Below, piece after piece: positions 1-8,332 of a stretch of 64,000 nucleotides of DNA; within the stretch, counting starts at the first letter, position 1, and every line of letters starts with the position of its first letter. Location of the stretch: contig MEDJ01000022.1 in assembly GCA_001724025.1 (NCBI GenBank), positions 124,001 through 188,000 on the forward strand. Reading direction: 5' to 3'. The notes under the pieces are model-generated. The model did not search any database. It was given only the letters and a program-made list of their open reading frames with translations, and was not told the origin of the DNA. The translations under genes and the position numbers were made by a program. Source of the DNA: Acidobacteria bacterium SCN 69-37. Lineage in GTDB: Bacteria > Acidobacteriota > Vicinamibacteria > Vicinamibacterales > SCN-69-37.

Positions 1-1272
1 ACGCGCCGACACGCGGACGCCGGGCTGGTTCACCTTCACCTCGATCTTCCGGAACCGGCCGTTCGCCGCCGCGTTCGTCGAGTAATAGCCGAGCAGATAG
101 AACGCCGACAGATCATCGGAGACGCGCCGCGCGCCACCAACCAGATCGTTCGTCGAGACCACGGCCATGCCATCGGTGTTGTCGGCCATCGTCATCAGCG
201 TGTCCGTCGCCTTCGTCCGCGTGGTACGCAGGCCGCCGACATCGATCGGATAGAACGAGACGTTGGCCTGCTGCGCGGATGTCAGCAGCTGCCTGAACCG
301 CATGTCGAAGTCGATGCCGGCCAGCCGCCGAATCTCCGAATCGCACCACGCCCGGTCCTGCGCGTACGGCTGCATCGACTGGCCGATCCCGATCCGACCG
401 CCGGGCCCCACGCCCACGGCCGGCCTGTCGCCGCCGCTGACCGACGTGTTGACCAGTTCGGGACGAGGCCCGCGCGGCACCCAACCCTCGGACACGAACA
501 GCACGTTCTTCCGCTCGTCACGCAGATCGCCGAGCCTGATGATCAGGTGCTCGAGGCTGGTCATCAGCAGGTCGTCGCGGGACAGATCGATCAGCGGCGC
601 TCCAGGCGTATCGAGGCTCAGATACGCCTCGCAGACGGCGAGGCGCTGTTCCAGCGGCGTCCGGACCTCGTTGCTCGATCGATCCAGCTGGCCCCATGGC
701 CAGTATTTCTCGAGCTCGGCCGCAAGGGTCGTCGTCTGTCGACCGAACACGAGCTGACCGATGGGCACCTCGGCGGTCAGCACACCGAACAGGTCGTTCG
801 CACCAATCGTCCGGGTCAGGAACTCGAGCACCGGCTGCCGCGCGTAGTGCGCGCCCGCGACCGTCGTATGTTTCAGATCAAGATAGACAACAAAGATACG
901 GTTACGCGGGTCGGCGGCCTGCCTGTCGCTGTCGGCCTTCGTGTTCGGATCGCGCCGCTCGTTGTCCGGCGGATTCGGATCGATGCGAATGAACTGGAAT
1001 CCCTCCACCGTCTGCGGGACGCCGTCCTCGAACACCTGGAAGTCGCCGGGCGCCAGCCCCTCGATGACCTGGCCATCCCGGCGCGGATAGACGTCGACCG
1101 AGACGAACGTGGTGCCGGCCCGGAAGACGGGCGGTGCCGGCGCCTGCGGCGTGGGCTGCTGCGCAGCGATCGGCCACGCGTGAAGGACCACGACGAGCGC
1201 CGCGCACACGGCCGCCAGCGGCCAGGCCAACAGACGACATCGTCCGGCGATCGGCATGGGATTCTGCATCAT
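1..1272 (-). CDS. VWFA-related Acidobacterial-type secreted protein (3' end outside window)
   Basis: The reading frame is open from an ATG at 1272 to the window edge, so at least 424 residues with the C-terminus missing. An SD-like GGAGAGG lies just upstream. Residues 1-39 form a signal peptide ending near AWPIAAQQ. Then comes the beta-strand region VSVDVYPRRDGQVIEGLAP with the FEDGVPQ motif, and RNRIFVVYLDLKH, the first strand of a von Willebrand A-like fold. Near the edge it reads LSAFYLLGYYSTNAAANGRFRKIEVKV, typical of the VWFA-related Acidobacterial domain family (TIGR03436). The role of this family is not known; it is exported and abundant in Acidobacteria. The gene lies 51 bp downstream of a second copy at 1324-2553 on the same strand, so the pair looks like a tandem duplication. 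The family call is firm; any function is not. Confidence 0.8.
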   Translation of the reverse strand, partial: MMQNPMPIAGRCRLLAWPLAAVCAALVVVLHAWPIAAQQPTPQAPAPPVFRAGTTFVSVDVYPRRDGQVIEGLAPGDFQVFEDGVPQTVEGFQFIRIDPNPPDNERRDPNTKADSDRQAADPRNRIFVVYLDLKHTTVAGAHYARQPVLEFLTRTIGANDLFGVLTAEVPIGQLVFGRQTTTLAAELEKYWPWGQLDRSSNEVRTPLEQRLAVCEAYLSLDTPGAPLIDLSRDDLLMTSLEHLIIRLGDLRDERKNVLFVSEGWVPRGPRPELVNTSVSGGDRPAVGVGPGGRIGIGQSMQPYAQDRAWCDSEIRRLAGIDFDMRFRQLLTSAQQANVSFYPIDVGGLRTTRTKATDTLMTMADNTDGMAVVSTNDLVGGARRVSDDLSAFYLLGYYSTNAAANGRFRKIEVKVNQPGVRVSAR

Positions 1273-1323
1273 AACCTCTCCGCCGTCGTCGGGTGACGCA
1301 GGCGTCACCTTCACGCCATCGCC

Positions 1324-2553
1324 TCAACGGACCGCGAACCGCACCAGTCGCGCGGCCGTCCGCTCACCGATTGCCGCCTCGACGCGCAGCAGGTATTCAC
1401 CAGGCGCCAGGTTCTGCACCGGCAGCGTCAGGCGCGACGTCGCCGTTCGGTTCGTCCCGAACTGATCGGGCGCCAGCACGATCGATTGATCACGTTCCGC
1501 GACGTCGTGCGTGTCGATGATGCGCACACGCAGGGAAGCGGGTTGCAGGCTGTCGGTACGTTCGGTGCCCTGGGAGATCTGGAGAAGCGCCTGCACCTGG
1601 TCGGTGCGGGCGAACGACCGTTCCGTGGTCGGCGCGGCTGGCACGGACGCCGCCGCGCTCGCAGGGCGCTCGATCGCGATGTCCGACAGCGCGAGCCGCT
1701 CGCTCGCGAACGCCGGTACGACGATCTGCGAGAAAACACTGGCCATCGTGTCCGTCGTGGTATCGGTCACCGCCACGCGCACTTCGTAGTCGCCTGGCGG
1801 AAGCACCAGATGTGTCGGGAGATGGATGGGCACGCCGGTATTGGACGCGGGGCGCGGTCCGGGAATCGTCGACGTCTGCCGGGCCGACGCAACGGACCGG
1901 CCCGCCTGGTCGACAGCACTCACCGATACGTCGAGCGGAATGGACGACGCGGTGTCGTACACGAAGCCGCTCACATCCACGCTGGCGCTGACGATGGCAT
2001 CCCCGCCGTCCGGGCTCGCGAACGCGGCCACCGCCATCGTCAAGGGACGGGTGGCATCCGGCAGCAGGCCGTTCACGGCATCATCCGGCGCCACGCCGCG
2101 CCGCACGCTGGCTGGGGCGGACGACGTCGCCTCGGATGCCGCTGGCGGCAGATACCGTCGTCGGGTCGATACCTGCACGTCGCGGCGTGCGACCTTCACG
2201 TCGATCGATCGGAACGCGCCGGCATGTGGATCGCGCGCGGCCTCGAAGCCGATGAGATAGTACGACTCACTCTCGCGGAAGATCGCAGACACCGTCTGTT
2301 CCGGCGCATTGCGATTGACCACCGTACGGCCGCCGGTCAGATCGGGAAGGACACGAAGCGTGCCCTGCGTTGCCAGCGCCTCGTTCATTTCGGCCTGCAG
2401 GGCTTCCCTGCGCAGCCGCGCGGCCACACCCTCCGGCAGAGCGCCAAGATTCTTGGTACTGGCCCGTGTGTGTGGTCCCACGCTGGCGACGAGGACGTGG
2501 ATGGCGAGTTCATGCAGGTCGGCGGGTGCCTGCGGGAGCTGTCCTGCGTACAC
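1324..2553 (-). pseudogene. VWFA-related Acidobacterial-type protein, N-terminus deleted
   Basis: The frame encodes the C-terminal two thirds of a second VWFA-related protein. It contains TGGRTVVNRNAPEQTV and ESESYYLIGFEAA (about residues 70-105), equivalent to the YYLLGY segment of the gene at 1-1272, then two beta-sandwich-like regions (PPGDYEVRVAV and APGEYLLRVEA) ending in RLVRFAVR. No signal peptide and no FEDG segment are present. Recognisable homology starts about 13 codons in, near 2535. At that same point a BlaI-like frame begins on the other strand. The first 200 or so residues appear to have been lost in a deletion that joined two genes, or the assembly is chimeric here. Confidence 0.7.
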
Positions 2554-2780
2554 TCAAGGCCAAAGGACACGTCGATCACGAGGAAGAAGGCAAGACGCAC
2601 CGCTACTTCGCCACCGTCACGGAGAAGGCCGCGCGCCGCAGTGCCCTGTCGAAGATGGTCGACCGCGTGTTCGGCGGCTCGGCCGAACTGCTCCTGACGC
2701 ACCTGGTCGAGGACCGCAAACTCTCGGCCGACGAAATCAAGCGCCTGCGGGCACTGATGCAGCGGAAGTCGGGTCCGTAG
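2537..2780 (+). pseudogene. BlaI/MecI/CopY-family repressor, C-terminal fragment
   Basis: The frame reads AVLRTLKAKGHVDHEEEGKT and then HRYFATVTEKAARRSALSKMVDRVFGG, ending ELKRLRALMQRK-like (DEIKRLRALMQRK) and a TAG at 2778. This is the recognition-helix end, wing and dimerisation helices of a BlaI-type winged-helix repressor. The N-terminal roughly 45-50 residues are missing and no start codon fits. Its natural partner, a BlaR1-type membrane peptidase, follows 10 bp downstream with its SD overlapping this stop, which supports the identification. In intact pairs BlaI represses the operon and is cleaved on signalling by BlaR1. Here the regulator cannot bind DNA normally. Confidence 0.75.
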
Positions 2781-2790
2781 GAGACACACG

Positions 2791-3831
2791 ATGCTCGCCG
2801 CTGTGGGACTCTACGCACTCGTCCTCGGGGCGCTGTTTGCCACGGTTGACGCCCTCGTCGACCGCGCCGCCACACTCGGCCGTCGCCCCCGGCGCTGGAT
2901 CTGGGTGGCCGCGCTCACCGCGAGCCTCGGACTGACGGCGGCCGCACCGTGGCGCTCGACCGACGCGCCGGACACCGGCGCCGCATCGTTGGGCGTCACC
3001 CTCGCAGTCGGCGCGACCGAATCGACGAATGCCGTCGCCGCTCCGCGCGCGTCGATGCCTTCACCACCGCGACTACCAAGCTCGATCCGCTGCTGGCGCG
3101 CCTCTGGATCGCCAGCAGCGCGGTGCTCACCGCCCTCATGCTCGTCGGCGCCATGACGCTGGCCCGGCAGCGACGTCAGTGGCGCGAGGCCATCGTCTCC
3201 GGTGAGCCGGCCCTGCTCTCCCCGACAACGGGCCCCGCCGTCGTCGGACTCCTGTCTCCGCGCATCGTGCTGCCAGGCTGGGCGCTCGGGCTCGACGCCG
3301 CGTCGCTCGACCTGATTCTGCGACACGAACGCGAACACGTGCGCGCACACGATCAATGGTTGATGCGCGTCGCCGTCCTCGCCGTCACGGTGATGCCGTG
3401 GAATCCGCTGGTCTGGTGGATGGCGTCGCGGCTGCGGCTGGCCGTCGAGCTCGACTACGACGCGCGCGTGCTGGGCGCGCGCGGGTTCGCGGACGGACGC
3501 GGCGGCGTACGGCGAACTCCTGCTGCTCGTAGTCGAACACCATCCGCGACGCGGCCTGCTCGCCTCGCCCGCGCTCGTCGAAGGCCGGTCGAGCCTCGCA
3601 ACCCGCATCTCGGCCCTGTTTCCGGACGCCGTGCGCTTCGCGCGCACCAGGGTCATCTCAGCCACCACCGCGGTACTGGCCTCCGCAATCGCGGCGCTGA
3701 TCCTGCCGCTGCCGCTACCGCGGCTTGTCGCAGCGCCGACGACGATCGACCGACTACCAGGCACCGATGGGCGCTGGCGATGTAACGGCCGAACCCGGAA
3801 GCTCACTGACCAGTTCTCTGCCACCGGCTGA
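2791..3831 (+). pseudogene. BlaR1-type M56 membrane metallopeptidase with two frameshifts
   Basis: Translation starts at ATG 2791 behind an AGGAG that overlaps the BlaI-fragment stop. The coding signal runs in frame 1 to about 3050, in frame 3 from about 3060 to 3495, and then again in frame 1 to a stop at 3831. Frame 3 holds a transmembrane helix (WIASSAVLTALMLVGAMTLA), the PRIVLPGW segment and the zinc site HEREH (3324-3338), followed by PWNPLVWWMASRLR, all classic for M56. The last part reads AAYGELLLLVVEHHPRRG and a final hydrophobic helix. The shifts compensate each other. No sensor domain follows, and the end runs into the neighbouring antisense gene. It is either a dying gene or carries two indel errors. 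Confidence 0.75.
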
Positions 3832-4387
3832 TTTCGTCTTCGAGTATCCGTGTCAGATCGCTCTGGCCCAAGGCTTTCTCGAGCAGCGCGAGTGTCGCCC
3901 GAATTCGACCGACGTCGAGTGCATCCCCGCGCTCGGACAGCACGCCACGCACATCCCCGATGTCCTTCTCGCGCCCGGCAAGAAGCTTCGTGACGATCAG
4001 ATCTTCAGGGCTGATGAAACGGACGAGGGTACCGGCGACGTCGATCGGCACGGCTCGCTCAAGAAACTGCTCCTCGAGCCCCGGCCCGCCGAGGACGAGA
4101 TCGAGGGCAAGCCCGGATGCGCCGTGTTCCAGCGGCACAACGCGTGTGGTCCGGATGAAGGCGGGCGTAGCGTCGACACGGAGCGAGAAGCCATGCGTCT
4201 CGAGCGCACGCACCAGGTCGTCGGTCGAGACGCCGCACTTAACGGTCACATCCACATCCGTCGTCAGGCGCGGCCGCCCCCAGACCAGTGCCGCCTGTGC
4301 GCCGAATACGTACCACGGAGCGCCGACCGCACCCAGCGCAACCGTCAGATCCGAGAGGAGTTCAGCAGGGCCGGCGGCTGACGACAC
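3803..4387 (-). CDS. nucleotidyltransferase, AbiEii/MNT-like
   Basis: A 194-residue protein with the minimal nucleotidyltransferase signature: WYVFGAQAALVWGRPRLTTD followed by VDVTV supplies the G-(A/S)-x-n-DxD metal-binding motif near residues 28-50, and ALDLVLGG near 95 supplies a third acidic position. ISPEDLIVTKLLAGREKDIGD is the C-terminal helix typical of AbiEii/DUF6036-type transferases. Such proteins often act as toxins that add nucleotides to tRNA or other targets, but that role is inferred from the family only. The start at 4387 overlaps the end of a small upstream gene (4362-4610) by 26 bp, so the two are probably cotranscribed and coupled. The 3' end overlaps the tail of the decayed BlaR1 frame. 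Confidence 0.8.
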   Translation of the reverse strand: MSSAAGPAELLSDLTVALGAVGAPWYVFGAQAALVWGRPRLTTDVDVTVKCGVSTDDLVRALETHGFSLRVDATPAFIRTTRVVPLEHGASGLALDLVLGGPGLEEQFLERAVPIDVAGTLVRFISPEDLIVTKLLAGREKDIGDVRGVLSERGDALDVGRIRATLALLEKALGQSDLTRILEDEISRWQRTGQ

Positions 4388-4610
4388 GCAGGGCTTCCCC
4401 CACCCGCTGGTGAACCAGAAGATCGTCGAGACGCTGTTGACGCGTGGGCCAACCGGGACGAATCTGCTGAGCGTGCGCGCGCAACCGATCGGCGACGCTC
4501 AACACGTCGGCCGGGCGACGCGCCTTGAGTCGGTGCCAGGAGCGAGTCTTCGACGTCGCGACGGCCGACCAATCTCGACGCACGAACTGCTGCACCGCGT
4601 CACGGTCCAC
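4362..4610 (-). CDS. small conserved partner of the nucleotidyltransferase
   Basis: An 82-residue basic protein starting at GTG 4610 with MDRDAVQQFVRRDWSAVATS and continuing with KTRSWHRLKARRPADVLSVADRLRAHAQQIRPGWPT. The pattern, a short N-terminal helix and then a helix rich in Arg and Leu, looks like the small protein commonly coded immediately before AbiEii-like transferases. It overlaps the transferase start by 26 bp. The protein could be the antitoxin or adaptor of that pair; nothing in it reveals an enzyme. Its 5' part overlaps the questionable 3' tail of the membrane-protein frame at 4499-5263, which speaks for that tail being spurious. Confidence 0.6.
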   Translation of the reverse strand: MDRDAVQQFVRRDWSAVATSKTRSWHRLKARRPADVLSVADRLRAHAQQIRPGWPTRQQRLDDLLVHQRVGEALRVVSRRPC

Positions 4611-5263
4611 CGCGGGATCCTACCATCTGCTGGTGTACCCTTCGAATGCGGCCGTGAGCCGGCTGAATAACGCAGGCTCCCAAGCCGGAAATTCGAAGGC
4701 GGAGGCCGGAACTCGAGGCTGCTGAATTCTTCGGCAACCTGCGACATCGAGCGTCGAGCCGCGACACCGCCAGGGTGAGCATGTTCGCGTCGCACGGCCC
4801 CGACGATCAGCAGAACGAGCTCGCGCAGATCGGCCGCGAGCGACTGACCACCGGCCACGAACAGGCCGCGTCGCATCATGGCCAGGCTGAAGCGCGTTGT
4901 CGTCATGCTGATCACGATCGACACGCCGATGGCCGTCGCAATGAAGGGCGTGCCCGCGACGCGATGCACGACATACTCCACACTGTGCGCCAGCGCCGGC
5001 AGCACGACGATCGCCTGGAGCGTGGCCGCACGTTGCGCCCGGCGGCGCGCAAAGTACGTGGTCAGTGCGCCGTAGAAGCCGGCCGAGCAGATGCGATAGA
5101 GAAACTCTGTCAGGCAAGCCGCAGCGGCCGCGTCGAAACCGGCCGGCAGATTCACGGTGAAGAATACGGGCGCGCGCATCGTCGCGCTCACCAGCGCCGC
5201 CTTCCAGTTCCAGACTGCACACACGCGCCGGCGGGCCGCCGCACCGGTGGTGACGGGCACCAT
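4499..5263 (-). CDS. integral membrane protein of unknown function (3' end uncertain)
   Basis: ATG 5263 shares one base with the glycosyltransferase stop (TGATG), so translation is likely coupled. The first 170 residues contain about four hydrophobic segments: AGFDAAAAACLTEFLYRICS, TLQAIVVLPALAHSVEYVVH, FIATAIGVSIVISMTTTRFS and SLAADLRELVLLIVGAVRRE. After about residue 185 the composition changes to Arg/Ser/Pro-rich sequence and the frame overlaps the next gene by over 100 bp, so the true end may lie earlier or a frameshift may exist near 4740. An alternative frame would stop at 4620. It is the last gene of a PHP-glycosyltransferase operon and may serve a lipid or envelope glycan step, which is inference from position only. 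Confidence 0.55.
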   Translation of the reverse strand: MVPVTTGAAARRRVCAVWNWKAALVSATMRAPVFFTVNLPAGFDAAAAACLTEFLYRICSAGFYGALTTYFARRRAQRAATLQAIVVLPALAHSVEYVVHRVAGTPFIATAIGVSIVISMTTTRFSLAMMRRGLFVAGGQSLAADLRELVLLIVGAVRREHAHPGGVAARRSMSQVAEEFSSLEFRPPPSNFRLGSLRYSAGSRPHSKGTPADGRIPRWTVTRCSSSCVEIGRPSRRRRLAPGTDSRRVARPTC

Positions 5264-6453
5264 CACGAGGCTCGGGGCGCGGTCGCTGATACGCGCGCGC
5301 GTGTCGGGTCAGCGGGGCGGCGCGCCAGCGCCGCTGCGGTCTGCGCGTCGGCCCACGCCGCCCGCAGCGGCGCCGTGGCGGCGGCCCACGATCGACCGAC
5401 TGCGTAGTCGCGTGCGGCTGCGGCGACCGCACGACGACGAGACGGATCTCGCACCAGTTCCAGCACGGCGCCGGCAAAGGCCGTCGCATCGCCTGCGGGA
5501 CAGACCGTACCCGTCACGCCCGGTCGCATCTGCTGACACGGCCCGCCTCGGTCACTCACCACGACGGGCAGGCCGGACGCCTGCGCCTCGAGCACAACGT
5601 TGCCGAACGTGTCCGTCGCACTGGGGAACAGGAAGAGATCCGCCGAAGCCATTGCGATCGCCACCTGATCGTGGGGCAGCGCACCGGTGAACACGGCGCC
5701 GGGTACGAGCCGTCGCAGTTCCAGGTCGAGCGGTCCATCGCCCACGAAGATCATGCGATGGTCCACGGCGTGCCGATGGAGGAGACGCTGCACGTCGCCG
5801 ATCACGCGCAGTCCCTTCTCTGCCGACAACCGGCCCGCATACAGGATCGCCGGACGACGGTCGTCCACCCGCCAGGTGCGCCGCCATGAGTCGGATCGGC
5901 GGGCAGGGGAAAAGCGCTCGCCGTTCACGCCGCGAGGCCACAGACGCAGATCCGGCGCGTAATCGAAGGCCGCGAGCCGCTCCGCGGTGGCGACGGACGG
6001 CACGAGCAGCGAGGCACAGGGTCGATAGAACCAGCGCATGTACGCGTCGAACGCGGTACCGAGGCGCGGCGACCCGCTGAGTACGCGCACGTACTCGCCG
6101 AGTTCCGTGTGGTAGCTGCCGACGACCGGCAGACGACGGCGCGCGGCGATCCAGCGCCCGGCGAGCCCGACCGGACCAGGCGTGGCCAGGTGCACGACGC
6201 TGATCCGGTCGGCGTCGAGCTGACGCAGCATGCGCCGTACGCGGGGCCAGTACGCGCGCATCTCGCGGTACCACGGCAGTCCGACGCCGAAGGACGCGGT
6301 GGCAAAGTAGTCGGGCGCTTCGACGTCGGTCTCGGCGGCCGTGAAGATGCGGACGCTGCCCGGCGTTCGCATCTCTTCCAGCACGGCACGCCACGTCGTG
6401 GTGACGCCGTTGATCTTGTCGAAGTCGTTGTCGGTGAAGACGGCGACGCGCAT
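5263..6453 (-). CDS. GT4-family glycosyltransferase
   Basis: A 396-residue GT-B glycosyltransferase. MRVAVFTDNDFDKINGVTTT at the N-terminus is the nucleotide-fold loop seen in GDP-mannose- or UDP-dependent GT4 enzymes acting on lipid acceptors. GSYHTELGEY lies mid N-domain; LYAGRLSAEKGL marks the start of the C-terminal donor domain; FPSATDTFGNVVLEAQASGL carries the E-x7-E donor-binding motif near residues 310-325. The start at 6453 was chosen because ATG overlaps the upstream PHP gene stop by one base (TGATG) and the protein begins at the canonical strand; an upstream extension to 6624 is inside that gene. The donor and acceptor cannot be read from the sequence. Confidence 0.88.
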   Translation of the reverse strand: MRVAVFTDNDFDKINGVTTTWRAVLEEMRTPGSVRIFTAAETDVEAPDYFATASFGVGLPWYREMRAYWPRVRRMLRQLDADRISVVHLATPGPVGLAGRWIAARRRLPVVGSYHTELGEYVRVLSGSPRLGTAFDAYMRWFYRPCASLLVPSVATAERLAAFDYAPDLRLWPRGVNGERFSPARRSDSWRRTWRVDDRRPAILYAGRLSAEKGLRVIGDVQRLLHRHAVDHRMIFVGDGPLDLELRRLVPGAVFTGALPHDQVAIAMASADLFLFPSATDTFGNVVLEAQASGLPVVVSDRGGPCQQMRPGVTGTVCPAGDATAFAGAVLELVRDPSRRRAVAAAARDYAVGRSWAAATAPLRAAWADAQTAAALARRPADPTRARVSATAPRAS

Positions 6454-7358
6454 CACGCCAGCTCGGGCACCCGCAGCATCGGAAACCGCGCCATGTCGCG
6501 CAGCAGCGACCGGTTGAACCGCGCCTCCAGCGTGAAGTGCAGGGAGGCCAGCACCAGCGGCACCGAGATCAGCGGCGATCCGAGGGCGAGGCACGCGACC
6601 ATCAGCTGCCGACGCCAGCGCCACGGCTGCTCCACGAACGCGCGTCCGTGTTCGGCGTAGAGCGACGACGTCATGCGGATGACGTCGGACGACATCGTCA
6701 GCACGTTGCCGTGCCGGCCGCCGACGCGCACACGACCGGCGCGGAGCTCATCGAGGAATTCATCGCGGTTCGTGGCGTGCGGGGCCTCGACCCACGTCTG
6801 GCCGACGCCGCGCATCGTGTGGCAGTCACTGCCGGCGATGCCGACCTTGCCATGCGCGGCGGCCAGCTGCGTGGCCGTACGGTTCTGCAGTCGCAGGCGG
6901 GAGCCGTTGATGACTTCCAGACCATCGATCCACGGGATCAGGGCGGCCACGTGCGCACCGGTGATCCGGCCGTTCACACGTGAGGCGACGTGATTGAGCG
7001 AGACGAACAGTCGCTGCTGTTTCAGATACGGCAACAATTCGCACACGTCGCCACGCAGTCGCTCGATGTCGGCGAACTGCGCCTCGTTCAGGCCGAGGAC
7101 ACCCAGGTGGACGCGCACGCCGTCGCCGGCGAAAACGCCCGTGACCTCGCACCCGACGATGACATCGGGTCGATCGGCGATCGCGAGCGCGCCGGCGATG
7201 ACGTCGTGGTCGGTCAGGGTGACCAGGTCCATACCGCGCGCCTTGGCGAGCCGGTAGACCCCTTCGGGCGAGTTGTAGGACTCGCGCATCAGCCGGGAAA
7301 GTCCCGCGATGGTCGAGTACCCGGAGTAGCTGGAGTGCACGTGCGTGTCGAGTCTCAC
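6453..7358 (-). CDS. PHP-domain metal-dependent phosphoesterase
   Basis: A 301-residue protein starting MRLDTHVHSSYSGYST, with the HxH motif of the PHP fold at residues 6-8. LVTLTDHDVIAGAL gives the second metal ligands, CEVTGVF a glutamate/cysteine site, SLNHVAS a histidine and GIAGSDCHTMRGVG the final DxH. These form a trinuclear metal site as in PHP phosphoesterases. A C-terminal tail after residue 235 includes a hydrophobic stretch (LMVACLALGSPLISVPLVLA) and may anchor it to the membrane. It heads an operon with a glycosyltransferase (one-base overlap) and a membrane protein. Members paired with glycosyltransferases are usually annotated as PHP proteins of unknown substrate. Confidence 0.85.
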   Translation of the reverse strand: MRLDTHVHSSYSGYSTIAGLSRLMRESYNSPEGVYRLAKARGMDLVTLTDHDVIAGALAIADRPDVIVGCEVTGVFAGDGVRVHLGVLGLNEAQFADIERLRGDVCELLPYLKQQRLFVSLNHVASRVNGRITGAHVAALIPWIDGLEVINGSRLRLQNRTATQLAAAHGKVGIAGSDCHTMRGVGQTWVEAPHATNRDEFLDELRAGRVRVGGRHGNVLTMSSDVIRMTSSLYAEHGRAFVEQPWRWRRQLMVACLALGSPLISVPLVLASLHFTLEARFNRSLLRDMARFPMLRVPELA

Positions 7359-7534
7359 CAGACCTCCCAGGCCGACCCGCCACGAACGCCGGGCCGTATG
7401 GTGCGGGCGGACGGCGATGGTCGGCAGGAAGTCGGTGCGGCGAGCGCCGGCTCATCCGGCCGGCGGACAGCGCAGTCCCTGACCGGCCATCGTCGCCCGC
7501 CGGCAGCAGGATGAGCATCGCGGGACGGGGTGAC

Positions 7535-7594
7535 GGTCCGATGTCGGACCAGGAACGGCGGCGTTAACTCGATGTACCGTGCGTGCGCCGTTCC
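7535..7594 (+). promoter_or_regulatory. nested inverted repeats in the long divergent intergenic region
   Basis: The 362-bp gap between the PHP gene (start 7358) and the outer-membrane protein (7721) has no credible gene. It contains a perfect operator-like palindrome GGTCCGA-TG-TCGGACC at 7535-7550. Directly after it is a 9-bp inverted repeat GGAACGGCG (7552-7560) with CGCCGTTCC (7586-7594) around a 25-nt loop. Both lie 125-185 bp before the downstream start, suitable for an operator or a structured leader. Function is inferred. Confidence 0.4.
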
Positions 7595-7720
7595 GGTGTA
7601 TCTTGCTGAGACCCCCAGCGCATCGCCTGAACGATGGCGGGCCCCCTCCCGGTGCCAGCAGTCTTCAGGTCAGGGGACCTTCATCGCTTCATACCCGACA
7701 ATCGACAAAGGACCATCACC

Positions 7721-8242
7721 ATGCGTATTTCCATGCTCAAAACCTGTTGTACTGCCGCGGCCCTCGTGCTCGGCCTGACCCTTCCCGCCGCGGCCCAGCA
7801 GCCTTCGCGGCCGATCTCCGGAGGCGACAACCAGACCATGCTCGTGGGTCTGGGCCTTTCCCTGCTCGATGCGGGCGACAACACCGGCATCGGTGGTGGC
7901 GTCAACGTCCTGTTCAACGCCCTCACGTCCGGCAATACGGGCCGACTCGGCATCGTGGGCGACTTCGGGATCAACGACAACGACTTCGGCACGGTGACGA
8001 CCTTCATGGGCGGCCCGCGCTTCACGTTCAACACGTCGGGCAAGGTATCGCCCTACGGCCAGTTCCTCGTCGGGATCGTGCACTGCTGCGGCGACAACGA
8101 GTTCGAGCCCGCGATTGGCGGCGGTGTCGACATCGCGTGGACGCCGCAGGTGAACTTCCGCGCGGAACTGCAGTTCTTCCTGGGCGACTCGGACGCGGTG
8201 CGCTACTTCTTCGGTGTCTCGCTGCCGATCAACAAGCGGTAG
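7721..8242 (+). CDS. small outer-membrane beta-barrel protein
   Basis: A 173-residue secreted protein. The start at 7721 was chosen over 7634 because it begins a proper signal peptide (MRISMLKTCCTAAALVLGLT, cleavage near AAAQQ) and has an AAAGGA ribosome site 8 nt upstream. The mature part alternates polar and hydrophobic residues in short strands (LGIVGDFGINDNDFGTVTTF, RFTFNTSGKVSPYGQFLVG) and ends VRYFFGVSLPIN, as in 8-stranded OmpW/Opacity-like barrels. The adjacent cysteines HCCGDNE lie in a predicted loop. No enzymatic motif. A strong hairpin 29 bp after the stop probably ends the transcript. Confidence 0.75.
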   Translation: MRISMLKTCCTAAALVLGLTLPAAAQQPSRPISGGDNQTMLVGLGLSLLDAGDNTGIGGGVNVLFNALTSGNTGRLGIVGDFGINDNDFGTVTTFMGGPRFTFNTSGKVSPYGQFLVGIVHCCGDNEFEPAIGGGVDIAWTPQVNFRAELQFFLGDSDAVRYFFGVSLPINKR

Positions 8243-8270
8243 CGATCGGCCGATCGACGCACGGACTGCG

Positions 8271-8294
8271 ACCCTGGGGCTTCAGCCCCAGGGT
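8271..8294 (+). repeat. dispersed hairpin repeat, copy 1 (terminator-like)
   Basis: Perfect 11-bp arms ACCCTGGGGCT / AGCCCCAGGGT around a TC loop, 29 bp downstream of the outer-membrane protein stop. The same hairpin recurs at 10843, 22669, 22696 and 40541. It lacks a T-run, so if it terminates it does so without the classic tract. Confidence 0.75.
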
Positions 8295-8320
8295 TTCCGC
8301 GGATCCCCGCACGCGCCTGC

Positions 8321-8326
8321 TAGACT
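8321..8326 (+). promoter_or_regulatory. -10 box TAGACT of a probable leaderless promoter
   Basis: TAGACT ends 6 nt before the GTG at 8333 and no SD is present, so transcription probably starts at or next to the start codon. Confidence 0.4.
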
Positions 8327-8332
8327 GATCCG

